The notes under the pieces are model-generated. The model was not told the origin of the DNA and did not search any database. It saw nothing but the letters and a program-made list of their open reading frames with translations. Below, one piece after another: positions 18,971 through 27,419 of a stretch of 64,000 nucleotides of DNA. The translations under genes were made by a program, and so were the position numbers. How positions within the stretch are numbered: the first letter of the stretch is position 1; the number at the start of each line of letters is the position of its first letter. This DNA is from Chitinophagales bacterium (GTDB lineage Bacteria > Bacteroidota > Bacteroidia > Chitinophagales > UBA2359): NCBI GenBank assembly GCA_041392475.1, contig JAWKLZ010000002.1, positions 1,372,501 through 1,436,500 on the forward strand. Reading direction: 5' to 3'.

Positions 18971-20649
18971 GGATGTTGTGATAGAGGATGATTCATCTCT
19001 GAAACGCTGAAAATAGAATTGGGTATATGTTTTTGCTTCGATTTCTTTCCTCGATTCATGCGTCTATCCGACAATTTTAGCCAAATACTATTAGCAATTT
19101 TAATATCTGCATTTGAAAAACCAAAACTTTCCTTCAATAATTTTTCATTTGTATAAGCCAAAATTTCTTCAATGCTTTTATCCAATCGCATCATTTCGTC
19201 AATAATGATTACCAAGTCTTTGTGACTTTCTTGGTAAGGAATCAATATCTGTTCCACCTCACTCGGCATTAACTCCAATACGCCTCCGCCATAACTCCGC
19301 CCCGAAATTTCTGCAAAAGCAAAGGACAAAGAATTATAAAAACTCGCTGCCAAAGCCTCCACATTTATTCCTTCTTTCATGCGTACTCGGTGCATCGTGT
19401 CCGTAGTGTAAGCCTTTGCTTCATTCACAATCAATTTGGGATAACGATTGCTCCGTCGAATAAACAAAGCATCTGGCCCCCAAACAGAAGGCACAATCTG
19501 CCATTCTTCTCGAATTCTGCATTTATAGCCTTTGTGAATCTTCAACTTTTCACCATATTCCAAATACGCCATTGCTTGCAGGTTTTTTTGCAGTTCCTTC
19601 AAAAGTGGAAACTCCAAAAAGTGCGCTTTTGCTAAAGATTGACTGTTCAATTCCCAATCATCTTCCGTAAATCGGATACTTTTGACTTGCACACTCCGAC
19701 CAACCATTGGCTTGGAATAGTCTTCTAAATGGTATTTTTTGACGGTCGATAATGGAACAGTGAAAAAATTATTTGCTCCCGTAGTAATGCCCACTTCCAC
19801 TTTCGCAAAATCCCCGATTGAAGGAACAATTTTTTCTTTGGTCAATCGCTCCAAAAAATCTATTTCTCTTTGCTCCAAAAAATAAAATGTCCACTTATTC
19901 GACTGAAAATCAATCTTTTTTTGTGGTTGCTTCAATATGGTTAAATCTATCTCCTTCAATACACTTGCATCCTCTACTTCAATGTGTTCGATTAAGTGTT
20001 GCGTGCTTCCATTGCGTTCACAAAGCAACAAAACCACTTCTTGTTGAATATCGGGAAAGACCAGTTTTTGGAAAGAAACAATGTTGATTTTATTAAAAAA
20101 ATGGGCTAAAAACTGCCGCAAAGGTTTGGCATAAGAAACCTGCAATAATTCGGCAGGCACCACAAAAGCAATCTTGCCTTTTTCTTTCAATAAAAGCGAA
20201 GAACCAACCACAAAAGACACCCACGCATTGGTCAGTTTGGAGTACTTCAAGTCCGCTTTTTTGAAAATTTCTTCTGCTGCAATTTGTTGGATGCTGTCAA
20301 AAAACTGATAGCGAATATAAGGAGGGTTGCCAATCACCAAATCAAATTTCTGCTCGGTCGTATTGCAGAAATCGTGAAAATCCGTATTCAAAACGATTGT
20401 ATTCTTCAATTCAATGGCATTTGCTTTTTCGACTTCTATTTCATCCAGTTCTATTGCAGTAAGGGATTGAAAAGCAGTATTTTTCTCCTTCATTTGCCGC
20501 AAAAAAACACCATCTCCACAACTCGGTTCTAATACTTCATAGTCCGTTGCCCCATTGATTGCCCAATCCAACATAAAATTGGTAATTGGAGCAGGCGTAT
20601 AAAAACCACCTCTTAATTTTTGTTGGGATTCGTTTTTTGCGAGTTTCAT
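18967..20649 (-). CDS. N6-adenine DNA methyltransferase (gamma-type, Eco57I/TaqI-like)
   Basis: 560 residues. Motif X 'GGFYTP' (14-19), motif I 'EPSCGDGVFL' (41-50) for SAM binding, the acidic 'AIELDE' and the catalytic NPPY (108-111, 'GNPPYIRYQF') occur in the order of gamma-class N6-adenine methyltransferases. The C-terminal half (about 270-500) contains the segment 'GRSYGGGVLELMPSEVEQI', typical of the target-recognition part of this family. It transfers a methyl group to adenine in the host's recognition site, protecting it from the partner nuclease. It lies 54 bp downstream of the PLD-type nuclease gene and overlaps the next gene by four bases. Confidence 0.88.
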   Translation of the reverse strand: MKLAKNESQQKLRGGFYTPAPITNFMLDWAINGATDYEVLEPSCGDGVFLRQMKEKNTAFQSLTAIELDEIEVEKANAIELKNTIVLNTDFHDFCNTTEQKFDLVIGNPPYIRYQFFDSIQQIAAEEIFKKADLKYSKLTNAWVSFVVGSSLLLKEKGKIAFVVPAELLQVSYAKPLRQFLAHFFNKINIVSFQKLVFPDIQQEVVLLLCERNGSTQHLIEHIEVEDASVLKEIDLTILKQPQKKIDFQSNKWTFYFLEQREIDFLERLTKEKIVPSIGDFAKVEVGITTGANNFFTVPLSTVKKYHLEDYSKPMVGRSVQVKSIRFTEDDWELNSQSLAKAHFLEFPLLKELQKNLQAMAYLEYGEKLKIHKGYKCRIREEWQIVPSVWGPDALFIRRSNRYPKLIVNEAKAYTTDTMHRVRMKEGINVEALAASFYNSLSFAFAEISGRSYGGGVLELMPSEVEQILIPYQESHKDLVIIIDEMMRLDKSIEEILAYTNEKLLKESFGFSNADIKIANSIWLKLSDRRMNRGKKSKQKHIPNSIFSVSEMNHPLSQHP

Positions 20650-20703
20650 TTAGTTGCTATTTGTCCTTAAAATTAGGCATTTTCTATCAAAAACAGTAAA
20701 ATA

Positions 20704-21903
20704 CTAATGAATTTCAATAAAGAAAGGCTCTTTCCTTCCCTTTGAAGGCGCATATAAAAACAAATCCTTTCCTTTTAGGTTTCCATTTTTGATAATATCT
20801 CCAACACTGCCCCAAGAAAGTGAAGTAGTGTAATTTCCTTGATTGGCAACTCCACTTGGCTTGTGCCTCACCTCTAAAGTATGTATGCCTTTATCCTCTC
20901 CATTTATCTTGATACTAAATTGAATAATGGCTCTTTCTACAAGCGGTTTGGCTCTAATCACTCCCCATTCAAATTTTCCCCACAAGGTATTTCTAAAGTA
21001 ACTTGTTTGGTCAATTACCTCCCCATTGATTTGCCATTTTGCCTGTGTCAATCGCAAACCTCCTGTTGGGTTCGTACCTTCTCTACTGTATTGGACATCA
21101 GAACCTGGTAGTTTTATTTTGCGCCATACCAAATTTCCCTTGTTGATAGGAGATGAAATAACAGAAACTACTTTTGAAGCTTCCTCTACTACTTTTTGTT
21201 TCTTTTTTTGAAGCAACTTCTTAACAAAATTATCGGGAACTTTAGACAACTTTACGGCAGGAAACAACTCCTTAATCTCCTTGATAATAGATTGATTTTC
21301 GGATTTGACAACAGGAGTTTTTCGATAACTCGCTTTTACTTTTTCTTCATTTGGAACAATCCCCGCCTCATATAAATTATTGATTAATCGATGACTCAAT
21401 CCTTGTATATTCACATCTTCTCCACTCAAAAAATCCTTGTAATAACTTTTGATTTGCTGCAACAACAACCTACCTTTTACATCAAATACTTCAAAATCAA
21501 CAACCAAAGAAGCTTCCAGATTTCTAAATAAACCTTGCACTGTCAAATTTGAAGACCCCACAATGACTCGGCATTTTTCTTTTCCTTCAAATAAATACAA
21601 TTTGGGATGAAATATAATGGGCGAATTAGTGTAGTAAACTGCGACTTTTGCACGTATCGACAACAATTCTTCCAGTGCCTCCTTTGGTGTTCCTTGCTGA
21701 TCAATTCCAACATAAATCGTTGTTTTAAGATTGGGGTTCGTTTCCATCAATTTTCTCAAACCACCTACTCCTTTTTTACTCGCAAAAGCAACAATACACA
21801 AGAAACTTTCAAAACTCGTATCCTTCAATGTATTCATTATCACATTTCCTGCAGAATTTTCAGGCTTGTCGGGCAAACCTTGCCCTATAAAATTGATTTC
21901 CAT
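20704..21903 (-). CDS. PLD-family type II restriction endonuclease (NgoFVII/BfiI-like)
   Basis: 399 residues. The N-terminal half is a phospholipase-D fold nuclease with a single catalytic set: 'HPKLYLF' (His99, Lys101) followed by 'GSSNLT' (Ser117/118, Asn119). The C-terminal half, with 'LVWRKIKLPGSD', 'PTGGLRLTQAKW' and 'TSYFRNTLWGKFEW', looks like the B3-type DNA-binding part that accompanies this nuclease in NgoFVII-like enzymes. With one motif per chain, a homodimer would form the active site; BfiI-like enzymes cut without divalent metal. First gene of the operon with the methyltransferase, so restriction of unmodified DNA is the likely job. The recognition site is not deducible. Confidence 0.82.
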   Translation of the reverse strand: MEINFIGQGLPDKPENSAGNVIMNTLKDTSFESFLCIVAFASKKGVGGLRKLMETNPNLKTTIYVGIDQQGTPKEALEELLSIRAKVAVYYTNSPIIFHPKLYLFEGKEKCRVIVGSSNLTVQGLFRNLEASLVVDFEVFDVKGRLLLQQIKSYYKDFLSGEDVNIQGLSHRLINNLYEAGIVPNEEKVKASYRKTPVVKSENQSIIKEIKELFPAVKLSKVPDNFVKKLLQKKKQKVVEEASKVVSVISSPINKGNLVWRKIKLPGSDVQYSREGTNPTGGLRLTQAKWQINGEVIDQTSYFRNTLWGKFEWGVIRAKPLVERAIIQFSIKINGEDKGIHTLEVRHKPSGVANQGNYTTSLSWGSVGDIIKNGNLKGKDLFLYAPSKGRKEPFFIEIH

Positions 21904-21958
21904 TTTGTTGTAATTTTTCTCAAATTAATTAAAGGATTCATTAATATAAGATTATGCC

Positions 21959-24900
21959 CTACTTCAACCTCCCCCCAACAACCACCGTCTCCTTCCAAAC
22001 TTCCCGATTACCCTCCAAATCATACGCCTCCACAAACACAATGTAAATCCCCAACCGAGCCTTCTCACCATTCTCCAAAATACCATCCCATTTAAAACTA
22101 CCACTATTGCCCGCCAATTCACTCTGCACCAATTGACGCACCTCCTGCCCTCGACTATCAAAAATCGAAATATTTAGGACAAAACCTGGCTGGTCAAATT
22201 CGTATTGAATCGTGGTGAAATCCTTAAAGCCATCACCATCGGGCGAAAAAGACGAGGGTTCAATGCTAATACTTTTACCGCTATCAGTTGGAGCAAAAAA
22301 TTGAGAATTTTGGTAGCCAGGAGTAGCAAAACAAACACCTTCCGCCGCCGATTGCCAGTTGTTTGGATCTTGCGAAGGAGCATTGACATCAATGCGCTCC
22401 AAAGACACCCCATTTTCGTTCCGCAGAAGAGAATAGTGCCAATCGGCAAAATAATGCACTTGATCCAACACAATCGTTCGGAAAGGTTCAGTAATCGCCA
22501 CAACGCCCTCTCTATCATCGTAAGTCGGCAAATCGGCGGTTAAAAAACTGCCCATCGGCAAATTATTGCAGCGACCGTAGTAGGTGCGAACTTGATTCAC
22601 ATTTTCGGTCAAAACGAGGTACTGATTCGGATAGAGTGAATATCGTTCTTCAACAATTGGAGAAACATTAATCAAGGAATCGGGGTTTTCCTCAATGTCT
22701 ACATTCGCTAACAACCAACCAAACAACTGAATGATTTTGTTGGACTTATTGTAGATTTCCACAAAATCTACACCTCCACTTACTGGATTAAACAAAATTT
22801 CGTTGATGACCAAATCGCCCACTTCTGGAGCTTTCGCAATGCCCAAAGGTACTTGATTCAATCCGCCAATTGCATTTCCCGCACAGTCCGTAATGCCTTG
22901 AACCGTCATCGTATAAATCTGGTCTTGCTGCAATGGATTTGCCAACAAAAGCAAGACACTGTTGAAGTTAGGGGCTTGAAGTAGGGCAATAATGGGCTGA
23001 CCAATTCCATCACTCACATTGAAGTAAGACAAATTGGTGGCATTGTTGGGGTTTAGGGTTTCGCTGAAAAAAAGCTGTATTTGGGTCGCTGTAATCGCTT
23101 CTGCCCTCAGCAAATCGGGAAAAGTCTGGTCGGGATTGGTCGCAAAGATGGAGTTTTGAAGACCAGGCGTTCCACCAATTGTTGCATTTGAAGCCCGCCA
23201 ATTGTTTGCGCCTTCGCAGGGGTTCGCTGGGTCTATCATTTCCAAAGTCCAGCCACCTTCTTGCTTCACCTCATCTCTGTACCAAAAATCTTGATAGCTT
23301 ACCGTATGAATCAAGTTTTGGGAAGGATTCAACAGCGTGATGGTTTCGCCCGAATTGGTTAAACTCGGAAAACCAGTGACTCCCAAAGTTGGCGCACCTA
23401 AAGCCAAAAAATCAGCGACTTTGCTCATTGGACAAAGCACGACATATTGCTTGGGCAACAGCAAATAATTGCCTAAAACTGTGCTGTCACCACTATCTCC
23501 CAAGTACCAACCTCCGAGATTGATGGTTTTATCGCTTCGGTTGTAGAGTTCCACAAATTCGGATTCAGGCAGGTTCAATTGCGGAACATTGAAGACTTCT
23601 GGAATGGTGAAATCGGTGTAAATCTCGTTGATAAGTACATCAAAAATATCGGCAGCTTGGGGAATTGCCAGTTGAATTTGAAGGTTTTGACCCACATTTC
23701 CCACGCAATCTTCGATGCCATTGATGGTCAGCGTATAAAGCGTTCCTTGCTGCAATGGGCTATCTAAAAATAGTGTTACCATCTGCAAATCTTCTACTAC
23801 GGATTGAACTCCAATGCCATTGTTCAGGCTGTAATTGGAGGGATTTGAAGCTGAAAATAAGTCAATAGCTTCGTCAAAAGTCACTTCAATCGCTTGGTCG
23901 CCATCGAGGTTGGCAGATACGATTTTTGGGGCTTCATTGTCGGGAAACAAACCCAAAACGCTGTTCGCCTGTCCAGGTGTGCCGCCTTTCGCATCCAAAG
24001 ATGCTATCCAATTGTTGGCAGTTTCGCAAAGATTCTCGGGATTGATGATTTCCAAAGTCCATCCACCATCGTTTTTCATATCATCTCTGTACCAACTGCT
24101 ACTGTAATTGACTTGGTTGATAGTCAATCCTGTATTGGATGTAAGGGTCAATTCATCGCTGGTGTTGTTCAGAGAAGGCAAAGAACTGACCGTTGCCACG
24201 TTGCCAAAAGGCTGGTAGGCAGTAGCAACAGTTCCTTGAGCACAGACAATCAAGTAGCTCTTGGAAGGAAGCGTAATCGGTGGTAAGGTAGCTGAAGTGC
24301 TGGCATCCGAAATCGTCCAATTGGCAAGCGGAATGTCAAAGTCACTTCTATTGTACAATTCAACAAATTCAAATTCAGGCAAACCAACGGGCGGTGCTGG
24401 GTCGGGAAAAAATTCGCTGATGATGATGTCGTTTTCTTGGGCTTCAAAATAAGCGATTTGTCGGGTTGTTGTTTCTATTTCGTTTCCTGCCAAGTCTGCA
24501 ATGTTGCTGATTTGGAGTTCATTTGATACACTTGATTGCAGTGGGGTATCGAAATTGAGGCGTACTAAAGTGGGATTGACGAGGCTAGCCATTGAAGGAG
24601 TTTCGCTGTTGTTGAGGAGGTAATTATTTTCATCTTCAGATGTTTCTGCACTAACCGCTTCGTTGAAAACGACTTCAATAACCGTGCTACTGATAGCATT
24701 TGCGCTCACAATTTCGGGGGCTTGGGTATCCACTACAATGTCGCCTACAAAAAAATCATCGAAGAAAAATTTGGCAGCATTGGTTTGACTATACCGAATC
24801 AATACGCCAAAATGGGTGCTATTGGTGTGAGTCAAATCCGTGGCTGTTCCTTCAATGCTGAAAATCGAACCTCCTCCAATAGCCGTCTGCAAAGTCCACA

Positions 24901-25423
24901 ATCCTTCGGCAGTACGAGTTACTTTTACACTAACAGGATTGTTCGTACTACTGCCAATCGTTCCGCCCAAACCATTGATAATCTTAGTTTCTTCGCCATT
25001 GTCTATCCGAAACAAACTGACATCATCCGATGTATCACCAATTCGTACAAAATAACCATTGGGGGTTTCCTTCAAATTATTGGTGTCGGACACCAAAAAA
25101 ATATCCATGTAGTTATTGGAAGAAGTGCTGAGTCGGGGATTGGCGAAAAATTGCCATTCGGTGTTGTTGATAGCTGTGGAAGGGGTGGTCAGTTGCAGCA
25201 AAGTTCCTGTAATGGCTGGGCCGTTGGATTGCAGTTGTCCATCGGCTATTATCCAATCGGCTGTATCACCGCTCCAGGTAGGGTTTTCGGTAAAATTTCC
25301 GTCATTGAAGTTTTCGCAAAGGAAATAGGTATCGGGATTGAGTTCGGCACAATTGAGGGCGTTTTGTGCGAAAGCATTGAAGGAAAATAGGCTGAGGAAA
25401 ATGTATATTGGGAATAGACGCAT
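21959..25423 (-). CDS. Large secreted lamin-tail-domain protein with gliding-type C-terminus
   Basis: The start was moved to ATG 25423, giving a clear signal peptide (MRLFPIYIFLSLFSFNAFAQ); the longer frame reads back into the 143-bp repeats. 1154 residues: an N-terminal LamG-like jelly roll (about 25-230), then three alternations of an Ig-like Big_5 domain ('PEIVSANAIS.TVIEVVF'-type) and a lamin-tail domain ('LINEIYTDF', 'SEFVELYNRSD.TINLGGW'). A FlgD/CHU_C-like module at the end starts with 'FSPDGDGFKD' and contains 'IFDSRGQEVRQL'. Such tails serve type IX secretion and surface display in Bacteroidota. Cell-surface structural or adhesive role inferred. It lies between the restriction operon and the retron RT but is probably unrelated to them. 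Confidence 0.82.
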   Translation of the reverse strand: MRLFPIYIFLSLFSFNAFAQNALNCAELNPDTYFLCENFNDGNFTENPTWSGDTADWIIADGQLQSNGPAITGTLLQLTTPSTAINNTEWQFFANPRLSTSSNNYMDIFLVSDTNNLKETPNGYFVRIGDTSDDVSLFRIDNGEETKIINGLGGTIGSSTNNPVSVKVTRTAEGLWTLQTAIGGGSIFSIEGTATDLTHTNSTHFGVLIRYSQTNAAKFFFDDFFVGDIVVDTQAPEIVSANAISSTVIEVVFNEAVSAETSEDENNYLLNNSETPSMASLVNPTLVRLNFDTPLQSSVSNELQISNIADLAGNEIETTTRQIAYFEAQENDIIISEFFPDPAPPVGLPEFEFVELYNRSDFDIPLANWTISDASTSATLPPITLPSKSYLIVCAQGTVATAYQPFGNVATVSSLPSLNNTSDELTLTSNTGLTINQVNYSSSWYRDDMKNDGGWTLEIINPENLCETANNWIASLDAKGGTPGQANSVLGLFPDNEAPKIVSANLDGDQAIEVTFDEAIDLFSASNPSNYSLNNGIGVQSVVEDLQMVTLFLDSPLQQGTLYTLTINGIEDCVGNVGQNLQIQLAIPQAADIFDVLINEIYTDFTIPEVFNVPQLNLPESEFVELYNRSDKTINLGGWYLGDSGDSTVLGNYLLLPKQYVVLCPMSKVADFLALGAPTLGVTGFPSLTNSGETITLLNPSQNLIHTVSYQDFWYRDEVKQEGGWTLEMIDPANPCEGANNWRASNATIGGTPGLQNSIFATNPDQTFPDLLRAEAITATQIQLFFSETLNPNNATNLSYFNVSDGIGQPIIALLQAPNFNSVLLLLANPLQQDQIYTMTVQGITDCAGNAIGGLNQVPLGIAKAPEVGDLVINEILFNPVSGGVDFVEIYNKSNKIIQLFGWLLANVDIEENPDSLINVSPIVEERYSLYPNQYLVLTENVNQVRTYYGRCNNLPMGSFLTADLPTYDDREGVVAITEPFRTIVLDQVHYFADWHYSLLRNENGVSLERIDVNAPSQDPNNWQSAAEGVCFATPGYQNSQFFAPTDSGKSISIEPSSFSPDGDGFKDFTTIQYEFDQPGFVLNISIFDSRGQEVRQLVQSELAGNSGSFKWDGILENGEKARLGIYIVFVEAYDLEGNREVWKETVVVGGRLK

Positions 25424-25479
25424 GATTGCAGGTTTTGTTTTTGAAGCATGAAGGCTAAAATTACTATTTTTTCTGCAAG

Positions 25480-25827
25480 TTGAACACAGAGAAACAGAGG
25501 CACAGAGCTTTTTTAACTCACTTGGTTTTGGTTTTGAACGGAGAGACGCAGAGATAGGGAGAGGAGGTTTGGGGGATTTTGCAGAAATTTTGGTGACACG
25601 CTTTATGAATTGAAACGAAAATTGAACACAGAGAAACAGAGGCACAGAGTTTTTTTTAGCTCACTTGGTTTTGGTTTTGAACGGAGAGACGCAGAGATAG
25701 GGAGAGGAGGTTTGGGGGATTTTGCAGAAATTTTGGTGACACGCTTTATGAATTGAAACGAAAATTGAACACAGAGAAACAGAGGTACAGAGTTTTTTTA
25801 GCTCACTTGGTTTTGGTTTTGAACGGA
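25480..25827. repeat. 143-bp tandem repeat, about 2.4 copies
   Basis: Units begin at 25480, 25622 and 25765 (periods 142 and 143) and each starts TTGAACACAGAGAAACAGAG; the third copy stops after about 62 bp. The first two units are almost identical over their full length. The sequence is purine-rich with CAGAG steps, resembling the low-complexity intergenic 'ACACAGAG' repeats found in many environmental genomes. It lies between two divergent gene starts. Confidence 0.9.
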
Positions 25828-25857
25828 TATGAGAAAGAAAAAAACTAAAAATAATCG

Positions 25858-25975
25858 CATTTTAAGGAATTATTTTAGCAAAAAGAATGTTCTTATATTG
25901 TGACATCGATGAAGGTAAACCTACCTTCAAATGTTGGCTAACTATCTCAAAAAAAATGTTTTAACTATCAACATA
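25858..25975 (+). ncRNA. Possible msr/msd-like RNA leader of the retron RT (tentative)
   Basis: Directly upstream of the RT gene. TTTAGC at 25874-25879 could hold a branching guanosine. It is followed by a short hairpin AAGAA-TG-TTCTT (25883-25894), a strong hairpin GAAGGTA-AACC-TACCTTC (25911-25928) and a weak ATGTTG (25931-25936) / CAACAT (25969-25974) stem enclosing two direct copies of a TAACTATC motif. The expected long a1/a2 inverted repeat is not evident; only CATTTT/AAAATG pairs were seen. Retron RNAs normally lie in this position, but this assignment rests on local structure only. Confidence 0.25.
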
Positions 25976-25983
25976 ACACATCT

Positions 25984-27366
25984 ATGAGTACTACAACCAC
26001 TGAAACTTGGCGTGAACGGATGCGCCGATTGGGTAGAGAATACACCGAATTGGAAGACATGGTTCGGACGGGTTTTCTTCAACTGACCAACGATGATTTG
26101 GAAAAATTTAAGGAAGCACAAAAAGAATTGAGAAGCCTTCAAAGCAAGGTTGGAAAGATTGACGGTGAGATTGGCAAGCTAAAAGATGTGGAAACGATTA
26201 TCAAACACATTCGCAAACTCCGAATCGAAAGGGTGAGGGCAGAACGGGTTGAGCGCAAAAAACAAAAAGCGATTGAACTAGAAGAAAAACGCCAAAAAGA
26301 AATTGAACGCAAGCAAAAAACGCCTACTTACCTCGGTGATAAAGTTTCAAAAGGGCTAAAATATGAAGGTGGCAATGAGCAGACATTGAAGGAACTGCAA
26401 TTGCCGATTATCCGAAATGCGGAGGACATTGCAAATGCGATGCAATTGACGATGGGCAAAGTTTCGTGGTTGAGTTATCATCGAGTCACCGCCAAAACAG
26501 ATCACTACCACCGCTTTCAAATCCCCAAACGCAAAGGTGGCTTCCGCAGCATTTCTTCTCCAAAACCGACCTTACGCACTGCACAATCTTGGATTTTGGA
26601 GAATATCCTTTCTAAAATCACCGTCCACGAAAATGCAATGGCTTTCCGCAAGAATCGCTCGATTGTCGACAATGCCGAACCGCATCAGGGCAAAGGCGTG
26701 GTAATTCGCATGGACTTAAAAGATTTTTTTCCTTCCATACAGTTTCGCCGCATCAAGGGTTTGTTTCAAAGTTTTGGCTACAATGAAGGTGTGGCTACTA
26801 TTTTTGGGTTGATTTGTACGGATGCTTTTCGGGTAAATGCAAAACTGGACGGACAGGATTTTTATGTGGCATTGAGTGAACGCTATTTACCGCAAGGGGC
26901 TTGCACTTCACCCGCTTTGACCAATATCATTTGCCGCAAATTGGATAGTAGAATGACGGGGCTTGCTCAAAAATATGAGTTCACTTATACCCGCTATGCA
27001 GACGATATGATTTTTTCGCATCCCGACAAAAACAATAAGGCTGTTCCGTGGCTATTGAAGTGTTCGCAAGAAATCATTGAAAGAGAAGGTTTTGTGATTC
27101 ACCCCGATAAAACGGCTGTGATGCGCTCGCATACCCGACAGGCGGTAACTGGGATTGTGGTGAACGAAACGATGAGTGTTTCTCGGCGTGATTTGCGAAA
27201 CTTTCGCAGCTTTTTGCACCACTATGAACAGGAGGGTGCGGCTGCAATGAGTGAACGAATCGGTAAGGATGCTACGCAATATGCCAAAGGCTATTGGGCT
27301 TTTGTGAATATGGTGAATGAGGAGAAGGCGGGGAAGATATTGGAGCGATATGGGTGGTTGAGGTAG
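25984..27366 (+). CDS. Retron-type reverse transcriptase with long N-terminal extension
   Basis: 460 residues. Residues 1-115 form a charged, basic helical extension, probably coiled coil ('LRIERVRAERVERKKQKA'). The RT domain follows: 'RFQIPKRKGGFRSI' (178-190), the retron X-region NAxxH motif as NAEPH (230-234), 'MDLKDFFPSI' with catalytic Asp244, 'LPQGACTSP' (302-310), YADD (338-341) with two catalytic Asp, and the retron Y-region VTG (388-390). NAxxH plus VTG separate retron RTs from group II intron and DGR enzymes. Retron RTs make a branched RNA/DNA hybrid from an adjacent RNA and act with an effector in phage defence. Neither a certain RNA nor a clear effector is seen here. Alone on the plus strand among minus-strand genes; shared terminator downstream. 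Confidence 0.88.
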   Translation: MSTTTTETWRERMRRLGREYTELEDMVRTGFLQLTNDDLEKFKEAQKELRSLQSKVGKIDGEIGKLKDVETIIKHIRKLRIERVRAERVERKKQKAIELEEKRQKEIERKQKTPTYLGDKVSKGLKYEGGNEQTLKELQLPIIRNAEDIANAMQLTMGKVSWLSYHRVTAKTDHYHRFQIPKRKGGFRSISSPKPTLRTAQSWILENILSKITVHENAMAFRKNRSIVDNAEPHQGKGVVIRMDLKDFFPSIQFRRIKGLFQSFGYNEGVATIFGLICTDAFRVNAKLDGQDFYVALSERYLPQGACTSPALTNIICRKLDSRMTGLAQKYEFTYTRYADDMIFSHPDKNNKAVPWLLKCSQEIIEREGFVIHPDKTAVMRSHTRQAVTGIVVNETMSVSRRDLRNFRSFLHHYEQEGAAAMSERIGKDATQYAKGYWAFVNMVNEEKAGKILERYGWLR

Positions 27367-27382
27367 AAATATTTATTCTTCA

Positions 27383-27419
27383 AAAAGCGTTGGTGAACTA
27401 CTGGTTTATCAACGCTTTT
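27383..27419. terminator. Shared terminator between RT and DUF3095 genes
   Basis: 10-bp stem AAAAGCGTTG / CAACGCTTTT straddling the stop codon of the minus-strand gene; A and T runs on either side make it usable from both directions. Confidence 0.7.

Noticed and set aside
25424..25645. N-terminal 74-residue extension of the lamin-tail protein
   Set aside because: It reads through the 143-bp repeat and lacks a signal; the internal ATG at 25423 starts a textbook signal peptide.
25480..25983. Template/variable repeat of a diversity-generating retroelement
   Set aside because: The RT has retron motifs (NAxxH, VTG, LPQG), the units are near-identical without adenine-biased differences, and no variable gene or Avd was seen.
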